From: Lampris incognitus
Lineage: Eukaryota; Chordata; Actinopteri; Lampriformes; Lampridae
Assembly: GCF_029633865.1 (NCBI RefSeq)
Contig: NC_079217.1
Span: 53,838,979 to 53,902,978, forward strand
Length of the DNA: 64,000 nt
Direction: 5' to 3'
A model generated the notes under the pieces. The model did no database searches, was not told where the DNA came from, and saw only the letters and a program-made list of their open reading frames with translations. The position numbers and the translations under genes are program-made. This document shows positions 23,650 through 34,812 of this stretch, in pieces (position 1 is the first letter of the stretch; the number at the start of each line of letters is the position of its first letter).

Positions 23650-24306
23650 ACAGTATATTGTTGTTTAAGTGCCATATACAGAAATAGATAAATTAAAATA
23701 CACATGTAAACTATATCACATACTCAAGGAGAGGCTTGGATAGAGTCATTCAAAAAATTAAACATATTCCACTAAGTAAAAAATTATATCTTTATCATAT
23801 AACACGTAACATATATTAATGCACTTTTGCCACTATGGCGTTATATTTGTGCCTCATTCCTGAGCGAGCAATGGGAGATTTTTAATGAGTAATGGGAAAA
23901 CTTGAGCACAGAAAAACATATTTTGAAAGTAAAAATCTGTTCTGTGCTCAATAAATGTATTTGCCGGGATTTTAGATTTCCAGCCAGTGGACATCACAGA
24001 ATCAAATAGTGAAAACTAACGCCATATGCCACAAGAAATCCTTCACTAGCTTATCAGTGATAGGCAATTTTCTCCACTTTTTCACTTGTTTTCAAAACTT
24101 CCATCTTTTGAAACCAATAGCACAGTAACAACACTGTTTAATCTCTTAACACACAAAACTCACTGAACCCTCGAACAGCAGGAGAGGCTTGGTCAGTCTG
24201 TGTTTTTGAGTATATTTGTCAATGTCTTGTTTGTGTGTGTCTACACAACATTGAGTGTGTCTTTGTGAGTGTTTGAGAAGGTTAATGTTCAGCCTGTCTT
24301 GAAAAA
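23650..24306. other. AT-rich stretch, no gene seen
   Basis: Lies between the truncated gypsy RT and the hAT C-terminus. It may be the 3' non-coding part of the hAT element. No terminal repeat was identified. Confidence 0.4.
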
Positions 24307-26418
24307 TCACTCAGTAAGGTGACTGTTGAGTTTCAAAAGTGGTTGGCTCTCCAGATTCTTAGACTCAAGTTGTGATGTTTTGGCAGTGAAGCGAACAACC
24401 GCATGACTAAAAAGTCTCTCACACGCTGCAAATGCTGGGAGACTTGTGTTGATTTTGAGTGGCAACTTCTTTAGCTGAGGAAAGGAATGTAAAAGATCCA
24501 TACCTCCTGTGACTGGACATGCTCCTGTGACTACTCAAGCTCTCCAACCTCTGGGTTTCCTGTCTTCGTCTTCATGGATGCGAAGAAGTCATCCTCATCA
24601 AATGGGCTGTTGTTTAAGGGAGCATCATCGTCCATGCTGATGGTGAGGTGACCGTTGATGTAGTCAAGCCCTGTGGAAAAATAAATCTTTTAAATAGTTT
24701 TAGTGTTGACATCATTCTGTAACACACTACTGACAATACAAGCCATGAAGTCCAACCTATACACAGATTAGTAGTCTAAATGAGATCAAAATGATCCCCC
24801 GTTGAATTAATGAAGATACATTACCAGCTTTTAAGATGCTCTCCTCTGTTTTCCAGCATGTCCTGAACTTTGGCAGGAGAATGGCGGCAGCAATAAGCGC
24901 TGGGTCCTTCATGACATCCCCAAAACGCTTCTGGATGCCATGTTGTAGGGCTGCAAGGAGTGGTCCATACACTTTGCAGGTTGGCTGCAGCCTCCTCAAC
25001 TTGTCCTGCAGCTGGTAGAGAGTCGGCAGCAGGAAGCCCATGTGGGCAGATGATTCTCCTTGGAGGACATTCAGGGCCTTAGTAACTGGCCTCATGACTG
25101 CAGCATATTCCACCAAAAAGCCAGTTTCAGCTGCATTTAACCTTCAAAACACAGTTAAGAGGAATACCAGTGATATTAGAAAAATAAATTGTAATTTTCA
25201 TACAAACATGTCAAATAATTTTTGTAGCAGACAAGGACAGACTTGAGTTTTTGCTTGATTACTCTTTTAAAAGCACAGTATGTAAATTCATGTATTTTAT
25301 ATTTATTTAACCACCATCTAAAGGACCAGTCTAGAAAGGATATCCCCTTTAAGTTAAATAGAACTTAATACAGGCTACCATTAGAGGTGCAGTAGAGGTG
25401 CTGATTGTATTAGGTCATGCTACAATAACCATAATTCAAACATATTTTAGACTAAATATTGACGATAGCAAGTATAATTTTTCATAGCATCAGCAATTAT
25501 TTGCCATGATCCCACCCCCAACAACTTACATCTTGATGTTTGATGCTGTGCATACATTCTGGAGGGCACTCTCTCCTTTCTCCTTATGGATCTGGACAAC
25601 TCTAGCCACAGGGAAGTAGAGGGAGCTCCAATGTGTATCATTGGGTTGGAGGAACTGTAATCTGCACTCACGCTGTACAGTCTCGGATGCTATGGTGGAC
25701 CTGCTGGTTTTGTTCCAAAGTGCTTGACATTTTGCAAAAGCAGACCAAGAGAGCCTCTTGTATGTCTCGCACCCAACTTCTGCACACCGGCATCCATGGT
25801 TGAGACAAGATTTAGGAGATGGCATGCACACTTATGATGCCTTGGGAGTTGATACTCAAGGCCAGTGTCGTCATTCAAATAGCATAGACATCGTGATACT
25901 CCACCTCTTCTGAAGGACCATCATCTTCTGGATAATTCTCATCCCAGTCATCAGTGGCTTCTTCCTCGCTTTCACCATAAACTCGAAACGCCTTTAGGAA
26001 GTTTGAGCCACTGTCAGTTGTTGTCCTGGTCACCTTGTCCCTGATTTGGTAGGTACTCTTGAGTGTTTTTCCTCTAATGCTGCAGCAAGGACATCAAACG
26101 TGTGGGAGCCTTTCACGAGTCTGCAAGCCAGCACGGGAGCCTTGCTAAAGAGGTCTGGTCTATCCAGTGACATGTGACTCCCAAGTAACGTTGTTGTCTG
26201 GCAGTCCAGCAATCGGTGGTTGTAGTGGCATGGCTCAAAGAACTCAACTTCTTCATAATCAAGTTGTGTTTGGCTTTGGCAGCTTCTTGTATTTTCAGCA
26301 CCACTGTTTTTCTTGACATTAATGTGCAGTGAGGCTGTAATGTTTGTACCACGCTCTTGAATGAAGGTGATTCGACCACAGGGACCGGCTGGCTGCTCTC
26401 ACATATAAGGTTCACCAA
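24307..26418 (-). pseudogene. hAT (ZBED-like) transposase, broken
   Basis: Minus-strand fragments run in family order. KTVVLKIQEAAKAKHNLIMK and TTDCWTARQQRYLGVTCHWID (about 26113-26418) are followed by RLVKGSHTFDVLAAALE (26030-26212). Then come a TTTDSGSNFLKAF-like catalytic block (about 25990-26030), HHKCACHLLNLVSTMD (25690-25878), LNVLQGESSAHMGFLLPTLY (24757-25116) and the C-terminal dimerisation block SLPAFAACERLFSHA (24307-24501). Multiple frames and stops show it is inactive. Possible introns were not resolved. Confidence 0.85.
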
Positions 26419-26499
26419 GGCCTTGTCAAAGGTTGCCTACCTTACCCGTGGGACGGTCATGGAAAATGCACTTATTTTTGCATTCTTAAGGTGAGGTTC

Positions 26500-26600
26500 A
26501 TCAGTTGGGGCCAGGAGGGGCTTTAGTGAATTTATCCTCCAGCAGCCCCGCCACCCTGAGAGCAGGATATGTGGTTTGGATAATGGATGGATGGAATATA
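26500..26600 (-). repeat. Ubiquitous teleost repeat with ATGGATGGATGG end
   Basis: The minus strand reads CCATCCATCCATTATCC, then a TCCTGCTCTCAGGGTGGCGG-type block. A second, better copy is at 34813-34950. Family not assigned with certainty. Confidence 0.6.
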
Positions 26601-26769
26601 TCCTCACCGGCGCCGTCGAGTTCAAAATGTTAGCTGCCATTTAGCGGTTAGCAGTGTGAATCTACTGTATTTTCACAATGTGTGTCTGGTGTGTGGTGTG
26701 TGTCTGTGTGAGAGTCTATAAACGGCCAAACTAAAGCACTTGGGGCCTTGATTCTTTTTGGAGGTTATT

Positions 26770-27170
26770 GGGGATGATCAGGGGCACCTATAAAAATAGA
26801 AGAACATTAAAATTATGCATAATTAATTATGCATAAATATGCAAAATATGAAAAAAAAATTAAATGGCTAAAAACCACTTTTCTCGGCATTTCAGATGAT
26901 TCCGAGCATCTTTGATTTTTTCACCTATATAAAAAAAAATTTCTGGGACAGAAGTTTTGGCATTATGCAAAATAAATGCATTTTTGCAAAAATGCACTTA
27001 TGATCCTCTTTTTTTTTAGAGGTGGTAGGTATTGTTCCAGAGAGGATCAGAAAAATAGGAGAAAATTAAAATAATTATAATAATTATGCATAACTATGCA
27101 AAATATGCATTTTCTAAAAATGGCTAAAAACCACTTTTCTCGGCATTTCAGATGAATCCGAGCGTTTGGG
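26770..27170. repeat. Imperfect tandem duplication, period about 250 bp
   Basis: The block AATGGCTAAAAACCACTTTT followed by CTCGGCATTTCAGATGA and TCCGAGC occurs near 26864 and again near 27117. Both copies are preceded by AT-rich TATGCATAA/TATGCAAAATATG arrays. Non-coding. Confidence 0.85.
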
Positions 27171-27217
27171 GGGAGGGAGTTGGAGTGGGGGGGGGGTTAG
27201 GGGCAGGGGGAAGGCGG

Positions 27218-27631
27218 TTAGCTGGCAGGATGAAGAGGGAGATTTAGACGGATGGATAACCAAACCGCTACATTGTAGCAGGGTTCTTCTAGTGTCTGTT
27301 GTATACGAAGGATTCTCAACCCTGAAGCGTGTGCTGCTAGGTTGAGAGGGTTTAGGTTATTAACTCCAGCAGAACGACCCTCTCTCATTCTCAGATTCGA
27401 TGTGGAATTCTTGAATGTGGAGATGTCCACCGTTTTGGGCTCACAAAGTAGGCAGCGCATAATATCACTGTTATTCCTTGAAGTTTGAAAAGCAGACAGG
27501 TCCCGGATGTGTGGCCGGGGGATGTGCACGTGCCTCGTCGCCTTCTCCCGAAGCAGGCTGAGGTGTCTCATCTTCGGCCATGATCGTGAACTACGTTGGA
27601 AGGTGCCGTGGAGGGGAGGGGGTGGGGCCAT
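27218..27631 (-). CDS. Unrecognised 137-codon open frame
   Basis: An intact ATG-to-stop frame on the minus strand beginning MAPPPPLHGTFQRSSRSWPK. No motif, signal peptide or membrane segment is recognised. It lies in a transposon-rich spacer next to hAT remnants. It may be chance, or a 5' exon of the neighbouring element. Low confidence that it is coding. Confidence 0.15.
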   Translation of the reverse strand: MAPPPPLHGTFQRSSRSWPKMRHLSLLREKATRHVHIPRPHIRDLSAFQTSRNNSDIMRCLLCEPKTVDISTFKNSTSNLRMREGRSAGVNNLNPLNLAAHASGLRILRIQQTLEEPCYNVAVWLSIRLNLPLHPAS

Positions 27632-27899
27632 ACGCCGGTCACTCTGCGGTGTGTGATTGGCTGGTACGCGACCGTATCTTATCTCTCAAATTCAAATGTG
27701 CTTTTATTAGCATGACAAATATACATTTGTATTGCAAAGCATTTTCACATAAAGGACAATAAGAGTGCATGAATACAGAGCATATATACATCAACACATG
27801 CAATAAAACAACTTACACAGCTACATCATGGCAACAAGATCCTGTGTGAGGGGATGTGTGTGAATCTCTCACTGTCGGAAAATCACTGTCTTGAGTGTG

Positions 27900-28125
27900 A
27901 GCTCAGCTGAATATAAAAATTATCTATTGTATCACTAAAAGTAGCGAGACGAATGTAGCCCAATGTAACAGAGTAAAAGTACATATACTTTATCACAAAT
28001 GTACTTGATTAAGAGTAAAGAGTATTCTGCAAAACAGCTACTCTTAGAAATACAATTTATTTTTAAAAGTAATCAAGTACATGTAACTGAGTAAATGTAA
28101 CGCGTTACACCCGCCACTGGAGACG
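27900..28125. repeat. Dispersed teleost repeat (GAGTAAAAGTA ... ACGCGTTAC)
   Basis: Contains AACAGAGTAAAAGTACATAT and GTAACTGAGTAAATGTAACG, near-inverted blocks, ending with CGTTACACCCGCCACTGG. The pattern is that of a small non-autonomous DNA transposon; target duplication not identified. Confidence 0.55.
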
Positions 28126-28159
28126 TAACAATAAAAGATCTTGAATCTTGAGGTAAGAC

Positions 28160-28335
28160 AACCAAAGAAGGCTGAATCAGTTCATCTGGATACAATGTTT
28201 ATTGATAGATACGTTTCATCACTCATCTAAGTGACATCTTTAGTCTAAACTGACTGCAGGTATCCCCACCCCTATAAACAATACAGTTACATTACGACCG
28301 AAAACAACGACCAGTTTCATATGCAAATATGAAAT
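28160..28335 (-). repeat. Dispersed repeat with hammerhead-like core, copy 2
   Basis: The motif at 28211-28243 reads on the minus strand CTAAAGA, a hairpin with TCACT/AGTGA stem, GAAACGT. The flanking CAGGTATCCCCACCC and TCATATGCAAAT blocks are shared with the copy at 30157-30330. The first core block has one change from CTGANGA. Confidence 0.65.
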
Positions 28336-28404
28336 GGAAATATTTGCAACCACAGCATGATGGCGACAGTATGTATGTGGCGGGAGTGTTGAAAAAGTTG
28401 AGAC

Positions 28405-28560
28405 GCGTCGTCATCATCATCATCATTACATTTATATAGCACTTTTCTCAACACCCAAAGCGATTCGCATTGAAGGGGGTAACTCACTTCAACCACTGCC
28501 AATGTGTAGCACCCACCTGGGTGACGCACGGCAGCCATTTTGCGCTAGAACGCTCACCAC
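28405..28560. repeat. Dispersed teleost repeat (TTTATATAGCACTTTTCTC)
   Basis: TCATCATCATCATTACATTT, ATAGCACTTTTCTCAACACC and GTAGCACCCACCTGGGTGAC form a widely shared fish repeat. Non-coding; the short minus-strand frame here is not a gene. Confidence 0.6.
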
Positions 28561-28996
28561 ACATCAGCTTGAGGTGGAGAGGGAGGAATCATTGAGCCAG
28601 TTACACAGGGAGATGATTTGGTGGCCAGATGGAGAGAGCCAGGTTTGGAATTTTGCTAGGTGATGGAGCGTATCTGTCAATAAGCGTTGTATCCAGATGA
28701 ACTGATTCAACCTACTTTGACAAGATATCTCTTCTAAGAAAAACAATTAAGAACGACAATTCAGGATATCTACAGATACATTTTGACAAGTCAAAACACC
28801 TTTTAAAACATATCAAGCTGGGATTTTGAGCCGGTGTCCAAATTTCATGAAAATTGTAAAGCGAGCCATGGATTTTTTTTTGTTACTCTTTAGATATGAT
28901 ACAGCCAGATCTTCAGCTTGTGCCACAAATACCAGAATGAAGTGTCAGTTGTTGCCTTGACACTTGTATAAATAATTTATTGTTATTAAACTGATT

Positions 28997-31241
28997 GTGT
29001 GTCAGATGGCTGTGTTGAATACATATTTCAAGAAAAGGGAAGAACACAGGGTGATGTATAAGAGTGGAGGAAAGTGTACACAGGTGGACTATATTTTATG
29101 CAGGAGGCACAATCTGAAAAGAATTGGAGACTGCGAGGTGGTGACAGGGGAGAATGTCGCTAGGCAGCACCAGTCTGTAGAATGACTTTGGAGATCAAGA
29201 AGATGAAGAGAGTGAAGGCCGAGCCAAGGATCAAATGGTGGAAGTTGAAGAAGGAAGACTGTTGTGTGAAGTCCAGGGAGGAGTTAAGACAGGCACTGGG
29301 TAGTACTGAAGAACTACCGGATGGCTGGGCAACCAATGCAGAAATGGTGAGGGGGACAGCTAGGGTGTGTCATCTGGACAGAGGAAGGAAGACAAGGAGA
29401 CTTGGTGGTGGAATGGGGAAGTACAACAAAGTATACAGAGGAAATGGTTGGTAAAGAAGTCGGATAGTCAAAGAGATGAAGCGAGTAGACAGGAGTACAA
29501 GGAAATGTGGCGTAAAGCGAAGAGAGAGGTGGTGAGGCAAAGGAAAATGTGAATGGAGAGTTGTATGAGAGGTTGGACACTAAGGAAGGAGAAAGGGACT
29601 TGTACCATTGGCTAGAGTAACAGAGGGACTGAGCTGGGAAGGATGTGCAGCAGGTTAGAGATGAAGGATAGAGATGGAAATGTGCTGACAAGCAATGAGA
29701 TTGTGTTGAGAAGGTGGAAGGAGTACTTTGAGGGGCTGATGAATGAAGAAAATGAGAGCAAGAAGGTTGGATTATGTGGGGATAGTGAATCTGGAAGTGT
29801 GGTGGATTAGCAGGAAAGAAGTGAGGGCAACTATGAAGAGGATGAAGAGTAGAAGATGGTTGGTCCAGATGGCATACCTGTGGAGGCATGGAGATGTTTA
29901 GGAGAGATGGCAGTGAAGTTTTAAACTGGATTGTTTAACACAATCCTGGAAAGTGAGAGGATAGCTGAGGAGTGGAGAAGAAGCATACTGGTACCGATTT
30001 TCAAGAATAAGGGTGATGTGCAGAGCTGTAGTAACTACAGAGGTATAAAGTTTATCAGCTACAGCATGAAGATATGGGAAAGAGTAGTGGAAGCTAGGTT
30101 AAGAGGAGAGATGATGTAGTGCCACGAAAGAGCACTACAGATGTGATTACAGAAAGTTGAATCGAGAGAGAAACATTTCATCACTCATCTAAGTGGCCTC
30201 TTCAGTCTCAACTGACTACAGGTATCCCCACCCTTATAAACAAAATACAGTGGCATAATGAACGAAAACAACAATCAGTTTCATATGCAAATTGCTGTGA
30301 GCATTAACTAGAGTTTCAATGGCTATGTGTACTACAAATGTGATGTTGCTTTGAGAATAGTAATTAAGAAGTATAGAGAAGTTCAGAAGGAGTTACATTG
30401 TGTCTAAATTTAGAGAAAGCATATGACAGAGTGCCACGAGAGGAGGTATGATATTGTATGAGGAACTTGGGAGTGGCAGAGAAGTGTGTAAGAGTGGTGC
30501 AGGATATGTATGATATATATGGTGTGACAGTGGTGAGGTGTGCGGTAGGGATGATGGATGGGTTCAAGGTGGAGGTGGGATTACATCAAGGATCAGCTCT
30601 GAGCCCTTTCTTGTGTTTGCGAAGGTAATGGACAGGTTGACGGACAAGATCAGGCAGGAGAGCCCGGAGAGGTGGAGGTATGCACTGGAGAGAAGAGGAA
30701 TGAAAGTCAGTAGGATCAAGACAGAATACATATTTGTGATCAAGAGGGAGGACACCAGAATAATGAGGAAGGAGTAGAGGTGGCGAAGATGGATGAGTTT
30801 AAATACTTGGGGTCAACTGTTCAAAGTAACGGGGAGTACAGAAGAGAGGTGAAGAAGAGAGTGCAGGCAGGGAGGATTGGGTGGAGAAGAGTGTCAGGAG
30901 TGATTTGTGACAGAAGGGTACCAGCAAGAGTGAAAGGGAAGGTTTACAAGATGGTAGTGAGACCAGTTGTGTTATATGGTTTGTTGACAGTGGCACGGAA
31001 GAAAAGACAGGAGGCGGAGCTGGAGGTGGCAGAATTGAAGATGCTAAGATTTTCATTGGGAGTGACGAAGAAGGACAGGATTAGGAATGATTATATTAGA
31101 GGGACAGCTCAGGTTGGACGGTTTAGAGACAAAGCAAGAGAGGCAAGTTTGAGATGGTTTGGACATGTGCGGAGAAGGATGCTGAATGTGGAGCTGCCAG
31201 AGAAGAGGAAAAGAGGAAGGCCAACAAATGGAATTCCATAA
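28997..31241 (+). pseudogene. RTE-type LINE, 5' truncated and internally broken
   Basis: Order on the plus strand: endonuclease end (QVDYILCRRHNLKRIGDCEV with GENVARQH, 28997-29180), linker, RT start (LVPIFKNKGDVQSCSNYRG, 29931-30119), an inserted repeat (about 30157-30330), more RT (30364-30777) and the C-terminal part ([50 protein letters not shown], 30780-31241). The catalytic box is deleted. The 3' end stops abruptly where gypsy gag sequence begins. Confidence 0.85.
30157..30330 (-). repeat. Hammerhead-like repeat, copy 3, nested in RTE
   Basis: Interrupts the RTE reading frame after GCACTACAGATGTGATTACAG. The minus strand of 30173-30205 reads CTGAAGA, a CACT/AGTG stem extended by a G-T pair, GAAATGT. 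CAGGTATCCCCACCC and TCATATGCAAAT match the copy at 28160-28335. Confidence 0.7.
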
Positions 31242-31249
31242 TTTTCCCA

Positions 31250-32500
31250 CCACCTAGGTGATTCTGGCTTTCGGTGCTGGTGCTGGGCAGTTGCTGGCTA
31301 TGTGACTAGGCTCGTTATACCGGTAACAGCAGACAGTCAGCCGGGGTGGACATCACCTGGATGTTGGAGGCCATTGCTGAGACTGCTGTGGTGGAGGTCA
31401 AACTTGGTAGACCTCTTCTGCCTCCTCCTCCTCATCATAGTCAGCCAACCTGAAGAGCGGTGGGAGAGCAGGGGACTTCTGCTGGGTAGGCCACATGGAG
31501 AGTACCACCTCGGCCTGTTCAGCTTCACGGAGGGACTTGCTGAGGGATTGGGGTAGGGCGAGGAGTACATGCTGGTACAACCGCTTTGGCATGAGCCCCT
31601 GCAGGAAAGCGTGGAGGGCCAGCTCCTCTAGCGGTGGCTCCATTGAACTGCAGGTAACCGTGTTGTGTGTGCAGCTACACATTTGTGGCAAAGGTGCCCA
31701 GGCTCGCTCCTTCTTGGCAGCAGCAGCTGGCTAGCTGCTCCCTGCGCTGGTCAGTGAAGGGTCGCTGCCCAAATCTCCTCTCCAGCGCCATGGTCAGGGC
31801 TGAGGTCAAGGAGCACCTGCAGCACCTTTCCCTCCAACACCAAGGCCAGGTGAATGGCAGCTTCTTCATTGGTCCATCCGCTCCGCTATGCGGCTAATTG
31901 GACTTGCGAGAGCTATGGCGGCTCTAGCTGTGTCATCCTGTTGTACTTGGGCAGCTTAGCTGGTGTTCTGTGCGCAATTGCGGGGTGCGACAGGCTGGGC
32001 GTGGGGACCAGTGGTGGTGGTTCGTTGGCAGCAGCCCTCCTGGTCGCTATGGGGTGGTCAGTGGCAGCGGGAAGAAGGCGTTCCCCTGTATTGGCACTTC
32101 TGGCCTCTAGGGGGCCAGAAGTACCATGTTACTTGTTCTTAGCACTTATTGAATTCACTCATTTAAAAAAAAATCTCTTTCTTGCACTTTTACTTTAGCA
32201 CTGGTTTTGCTCTTAGATGCTTGTTTAGATGCACTTATGACCTCTGATGACTTGTAGTTCTCCTGATTTCTTACGTTGAATGCACTTATTGTAAGTCGCT
32301 TTGGATAAAAGCGTTGGCTAAATGACTGTAATGTAATGTAATGTAGGGGGCGGTGGGGCCGCGGTGCACTGGAGCCATCAGGGTGGGCTGAAAAACTACC
32401 ATCTCTGGCGGGCTCCGTCTTTGCCATACCAGGTTTCCAAGTGCCAACGGGTCCGTTCAATGTCTCGTTCCAATCTCTGGATCTCTCTCTCTCCATTCTT
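31250..32500 (-). pseudogene. Ty3/gypsy gag with decayed zinc knuckle
   Basis: The minus-strand gag starts near 32496 (MERERSRDWNETLNGPVGTW). Conserved capsid blocks are ALERRFGQRPFTDQRREQLA (31675-31869) and LEELALHAFLQGLMPKRLY (31398-31691). A CCHC knuckle follows near 31275-31320, where the second cysteine is tyrosine (CYRYNEPSHIASNC). Frameshifts and a dispersed repeat (32155-32345) break it. Pol is absent. Confidence 0.8.
32155..32345. repeat. Dispersed teleost repeat (GTAAGTCGCTTTGGATAAAA)
   Basis: Ends in GTAAGTCGCTTTGGATAAAA, GCGTTGGCTAAATGACTGTA and tandem ATGTA, a very common fish repeat tail. It is inserted in the gypsy gag region. Confidence 0.8.
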
Positions 32501-32529
32501 CAGCCCAAATCCCACTTCTGACACCAATT

Positions 32530-32825
32530 TGGCGAGCTAGCGTAGACGATGGCGACGTGAGACAGAGATCTCGGTTTTTGTGGCAATCCCTGTGCATCTG
32601 TGAATCTTCTTTTATTTTACAATTGAATAGAACACACACCAACATTATGGCCACATTGCCAGCCAGCCCCCAACATTGTCCTGGTCACACAAACACTAAA
32701 ACCACACAAAATAACCAAAACATGAACACCACATCACTAAAACAACGATTTTAACATAAACAGTCCCATGAGCCCTTGCGCAGAACTGTGAACAGTCAGA
32801 GTGACCGCCTCCTCTGGTCATTACA
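32530..32825 (-). mobile_element. 5' LTR of the gypsy gag remnant
   Basis: The minus strand ends CTAGCTCGCCA, followed by the primer-binding-site-like TTGGTGTCAGAAGTGGGAT (about 32511-32529), and gag follows. The outer end at 32825 (minus-strand TGTAATGACC) is inferred from the TG...CA rule only. Confidence 0.6.
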
Positions 32826-32828
32826 AAA

Positions 32829-32983
32829 TAGTAGCGAATTCGGGGGACAGCCGGGAACCGCCGCAGCCGGGACGCGAACCCGAATCCCTCACACTACGGG
32901 CAACTATGTTAACCAGTCGACTAAAGGGTCCGACCCGTCAGCCAAGCGGCTAGCGAATCTACTCATACGTGGTCGTTACAATA
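32829..32983 (-). repeat. tRNA-like dispersed repeat (unit c)
   Basis: Copy of 8024-8188: shares GCGAATTCGGGG, CAGCCGGGACGCGAACCCG, ACTAAAGGGTCCGACCCG and CGTTACAATA. It abuts the proposed LTR end. Confidence 0.7.
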
Positions 32984-33056
32984 TGTTTCGCCGCAAACGC
33001 AACAATCAACAAACGTTGGAAGTGCTTTCACCGGTGATTGCGTCTGAGCCATACTA

Positions 33057-33200
33057 CTGTAAACTACTAATAAGACACGTTAGTCCCTAGCTATTGGGTC
33101 CAACCCTTTAGCCGAGCGGTTAGTGATGTCGCCTTGTGGTGCAGAACACCTCGTATCGAATCCCGCACCGGGCAAGAAAATAACCGGTTACATTACAATA
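33057..33200 (+). repeat. tRNA-like dispersed repeat (unit d)
   Basis: Reverse complement of the unit at 6937-7076. The A-box-like TTTAGCCGAGCGGTTAGTGA and B-box-like TATCGAATCCC are clear. It faces away from unit c about 75 bp to the left. Confidence 0.7.
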
Positions 33201-33439
33201 CATGTGTTGCTGTTACGACAGTGTTTACAAGCACACACGACTTCTGCATGACACCGCCCCAGTAGAAGGACCGCCCTAAAGACTTTGGATCGGATCTGCA
33301 GTGCAGTTGTTGAGGGGTTTTTTGCGTTGTTTTTGTTTTTTTGTCTGTTTGTTTTTTTTGCAACGAAAGCTGGGAGATTATCCTCAGGCTCTAGTTGAGC
33401 GAAGCGTTTAAAAGAGAGACTGACTTGTGAGTCTACCTG

Positions 33440-33441
33440 TG

Positions 33442-33488
<47 letters not shown>

Positions 33489-33540
33489 TCGGCTGCTCCC
33501 GTTAGGGGTCGCCAGTATACTGTGGAGTACATATACCTTA
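33440..33540 (-). mobile_element. RTE LINE 3' end with (TAG)n tail
   Basis: On the minus strand the sequence reads GGCGACCCCTAACGGGAGCAGCCGAAAG followed by about 15 TAG units, written on the plus strand as (CTA)n. It is the same 3' end as the RTE copy at 57001-58831, so this is a severely 5'-truncated copy. The serine-rich frame here is only the translated microsatellite. Confidence 0.85.
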
Positions 33541-34239
33541 GAAGAGGGTTACCTTCTGTGTTGACTGGTCAAATGATTGTAGTAAAGCCAAAAATCACTG
33601 CTAAACATTAAAAGAGCGATTTTTAGCTGGATCCCAAAAAAGTAGCTATACAAAATCAAAGGTTTGTTCCTTCCTTCCAGGGTAGAGGACAAAGAAACAT
33701 AAATAGTATTTGGGCATCTTTCGCATTAAAACAAACAAACAAACAAACAAAACAAAACAAAAATGGCCCAAAAGACATTCCCAAACTTGGGAGAAAAGGC
33801 GAGTAGACTTTAAGGTCGGCAAGTTACGTGCTACTCGCCTACACGGTTGGAGACTTTTATTTCGAAAATTGTGTAGTGAAACCGGAAATAGTATTAGTGG
33901 TTGTTTTTGTGTGTGTGAACTTGATGGCGCTCCGATCCCGCTATAAACGCCGTCATGGCATACACTGTTGGGACATGAACGGGGGGATTTTACGCGGGTT
34001 GAGCCATCCAACCCACACCCGCTGTGGTCTGTGGGTATCATCTGTGGGCATGTATGTGAGAACGCCATTTCATGCGTTACTACACACATCCGACAGCCTT
34101 GTTGTTTAGTTGTTTGGCCAGACAAGCGCAGCAACTGTCATAGACTCCTCCCATTAATGTCAGCGAATGGCTGCTCACTCAGCGGCTCCCGCCCACAAGA
34201 ACCGATCACTACTTCTTATTTTGTGACAGTGGCGTGGAG

Positions 34240-34804
34240 CAGTGTTTCTCAACCGGGGGTCCGCGGACCCCTAGTGGTCCGTGGTGTAATTGCAAGGGGT
34301 CCGTGAAAATAAAATATCTTTTAAAAAAAGATCCTATGACATTTATAGAAATAGGATTATTTTACTCAAATGTGACTGAGACCTTTATCTACCTAAACTA
34401 TAAAGGGTAACAGGACTTTTTTCTCTAATTACATCTGTTTCACAAGTGTAATTTATTGTATTTTAATAAGAGATCTCGCTCCCGTTTGCATTGTTAAAAG
34501 TTACTGCATAAAAATTCTGTTGTTACATATATCTGAAAGTTACTGAATACATATTCTGTTTTGTTACATATATCTGAAAGTTACTGCATAAGAATTCTGT
34601 TTTGTCAACTATATCTAAGTTACAACTGAAAGCTCTTATTTTTGCCCCAAAGAGTGAATAAATGCTATAATGCAATTTAAAATGCAGTTTCTACTGTTTC
34701 TGTCAAATTGCAACCCCCCTCCCCCAAGATCATGTGGAGGGGTCCTCAGGGGAGATCAAAAATACGCAGGGGGTCCAGGACCCCAAAAAGGTTGAGAACC
34801 ACTG
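34240..34804. mobile_element. Non-autonomous hAT element with perfect 8 bp duplication
   Basis: Starts CAGTGTTTCTCAACCGGGGG and ends AAAGGTTGAGAACCACTG, inverted ends. GCGTGGAG is duplicated exactly at 34232-34239 and 34805-34812. The 565 bp interior has no ORF of note, and AAAGTTACTG-ATA blocks repeat inside (about 34490-34620). Confidence 0.93.
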
Positions 34805-34812
34805 GCGTGGAG

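Noticed and set aside
29314..29889. 191-codon minus-strand open frame
   Set aside because: Antisense to the RTE LINE; Ser/Pro/His-rich composition mirrors the purine-rich LINE sense strand.
33080..33190. Possible Leu/Ser-type tRNA gene
   Set aside because: No convincing acceptor stem pairing and a second copy at 6937-7076; treated as a repeat.
33188..33532. Open frame with a long serine run
   Set aside because: The serines are translated (CTA)n microsatellite; the rest has no protein resemblance.
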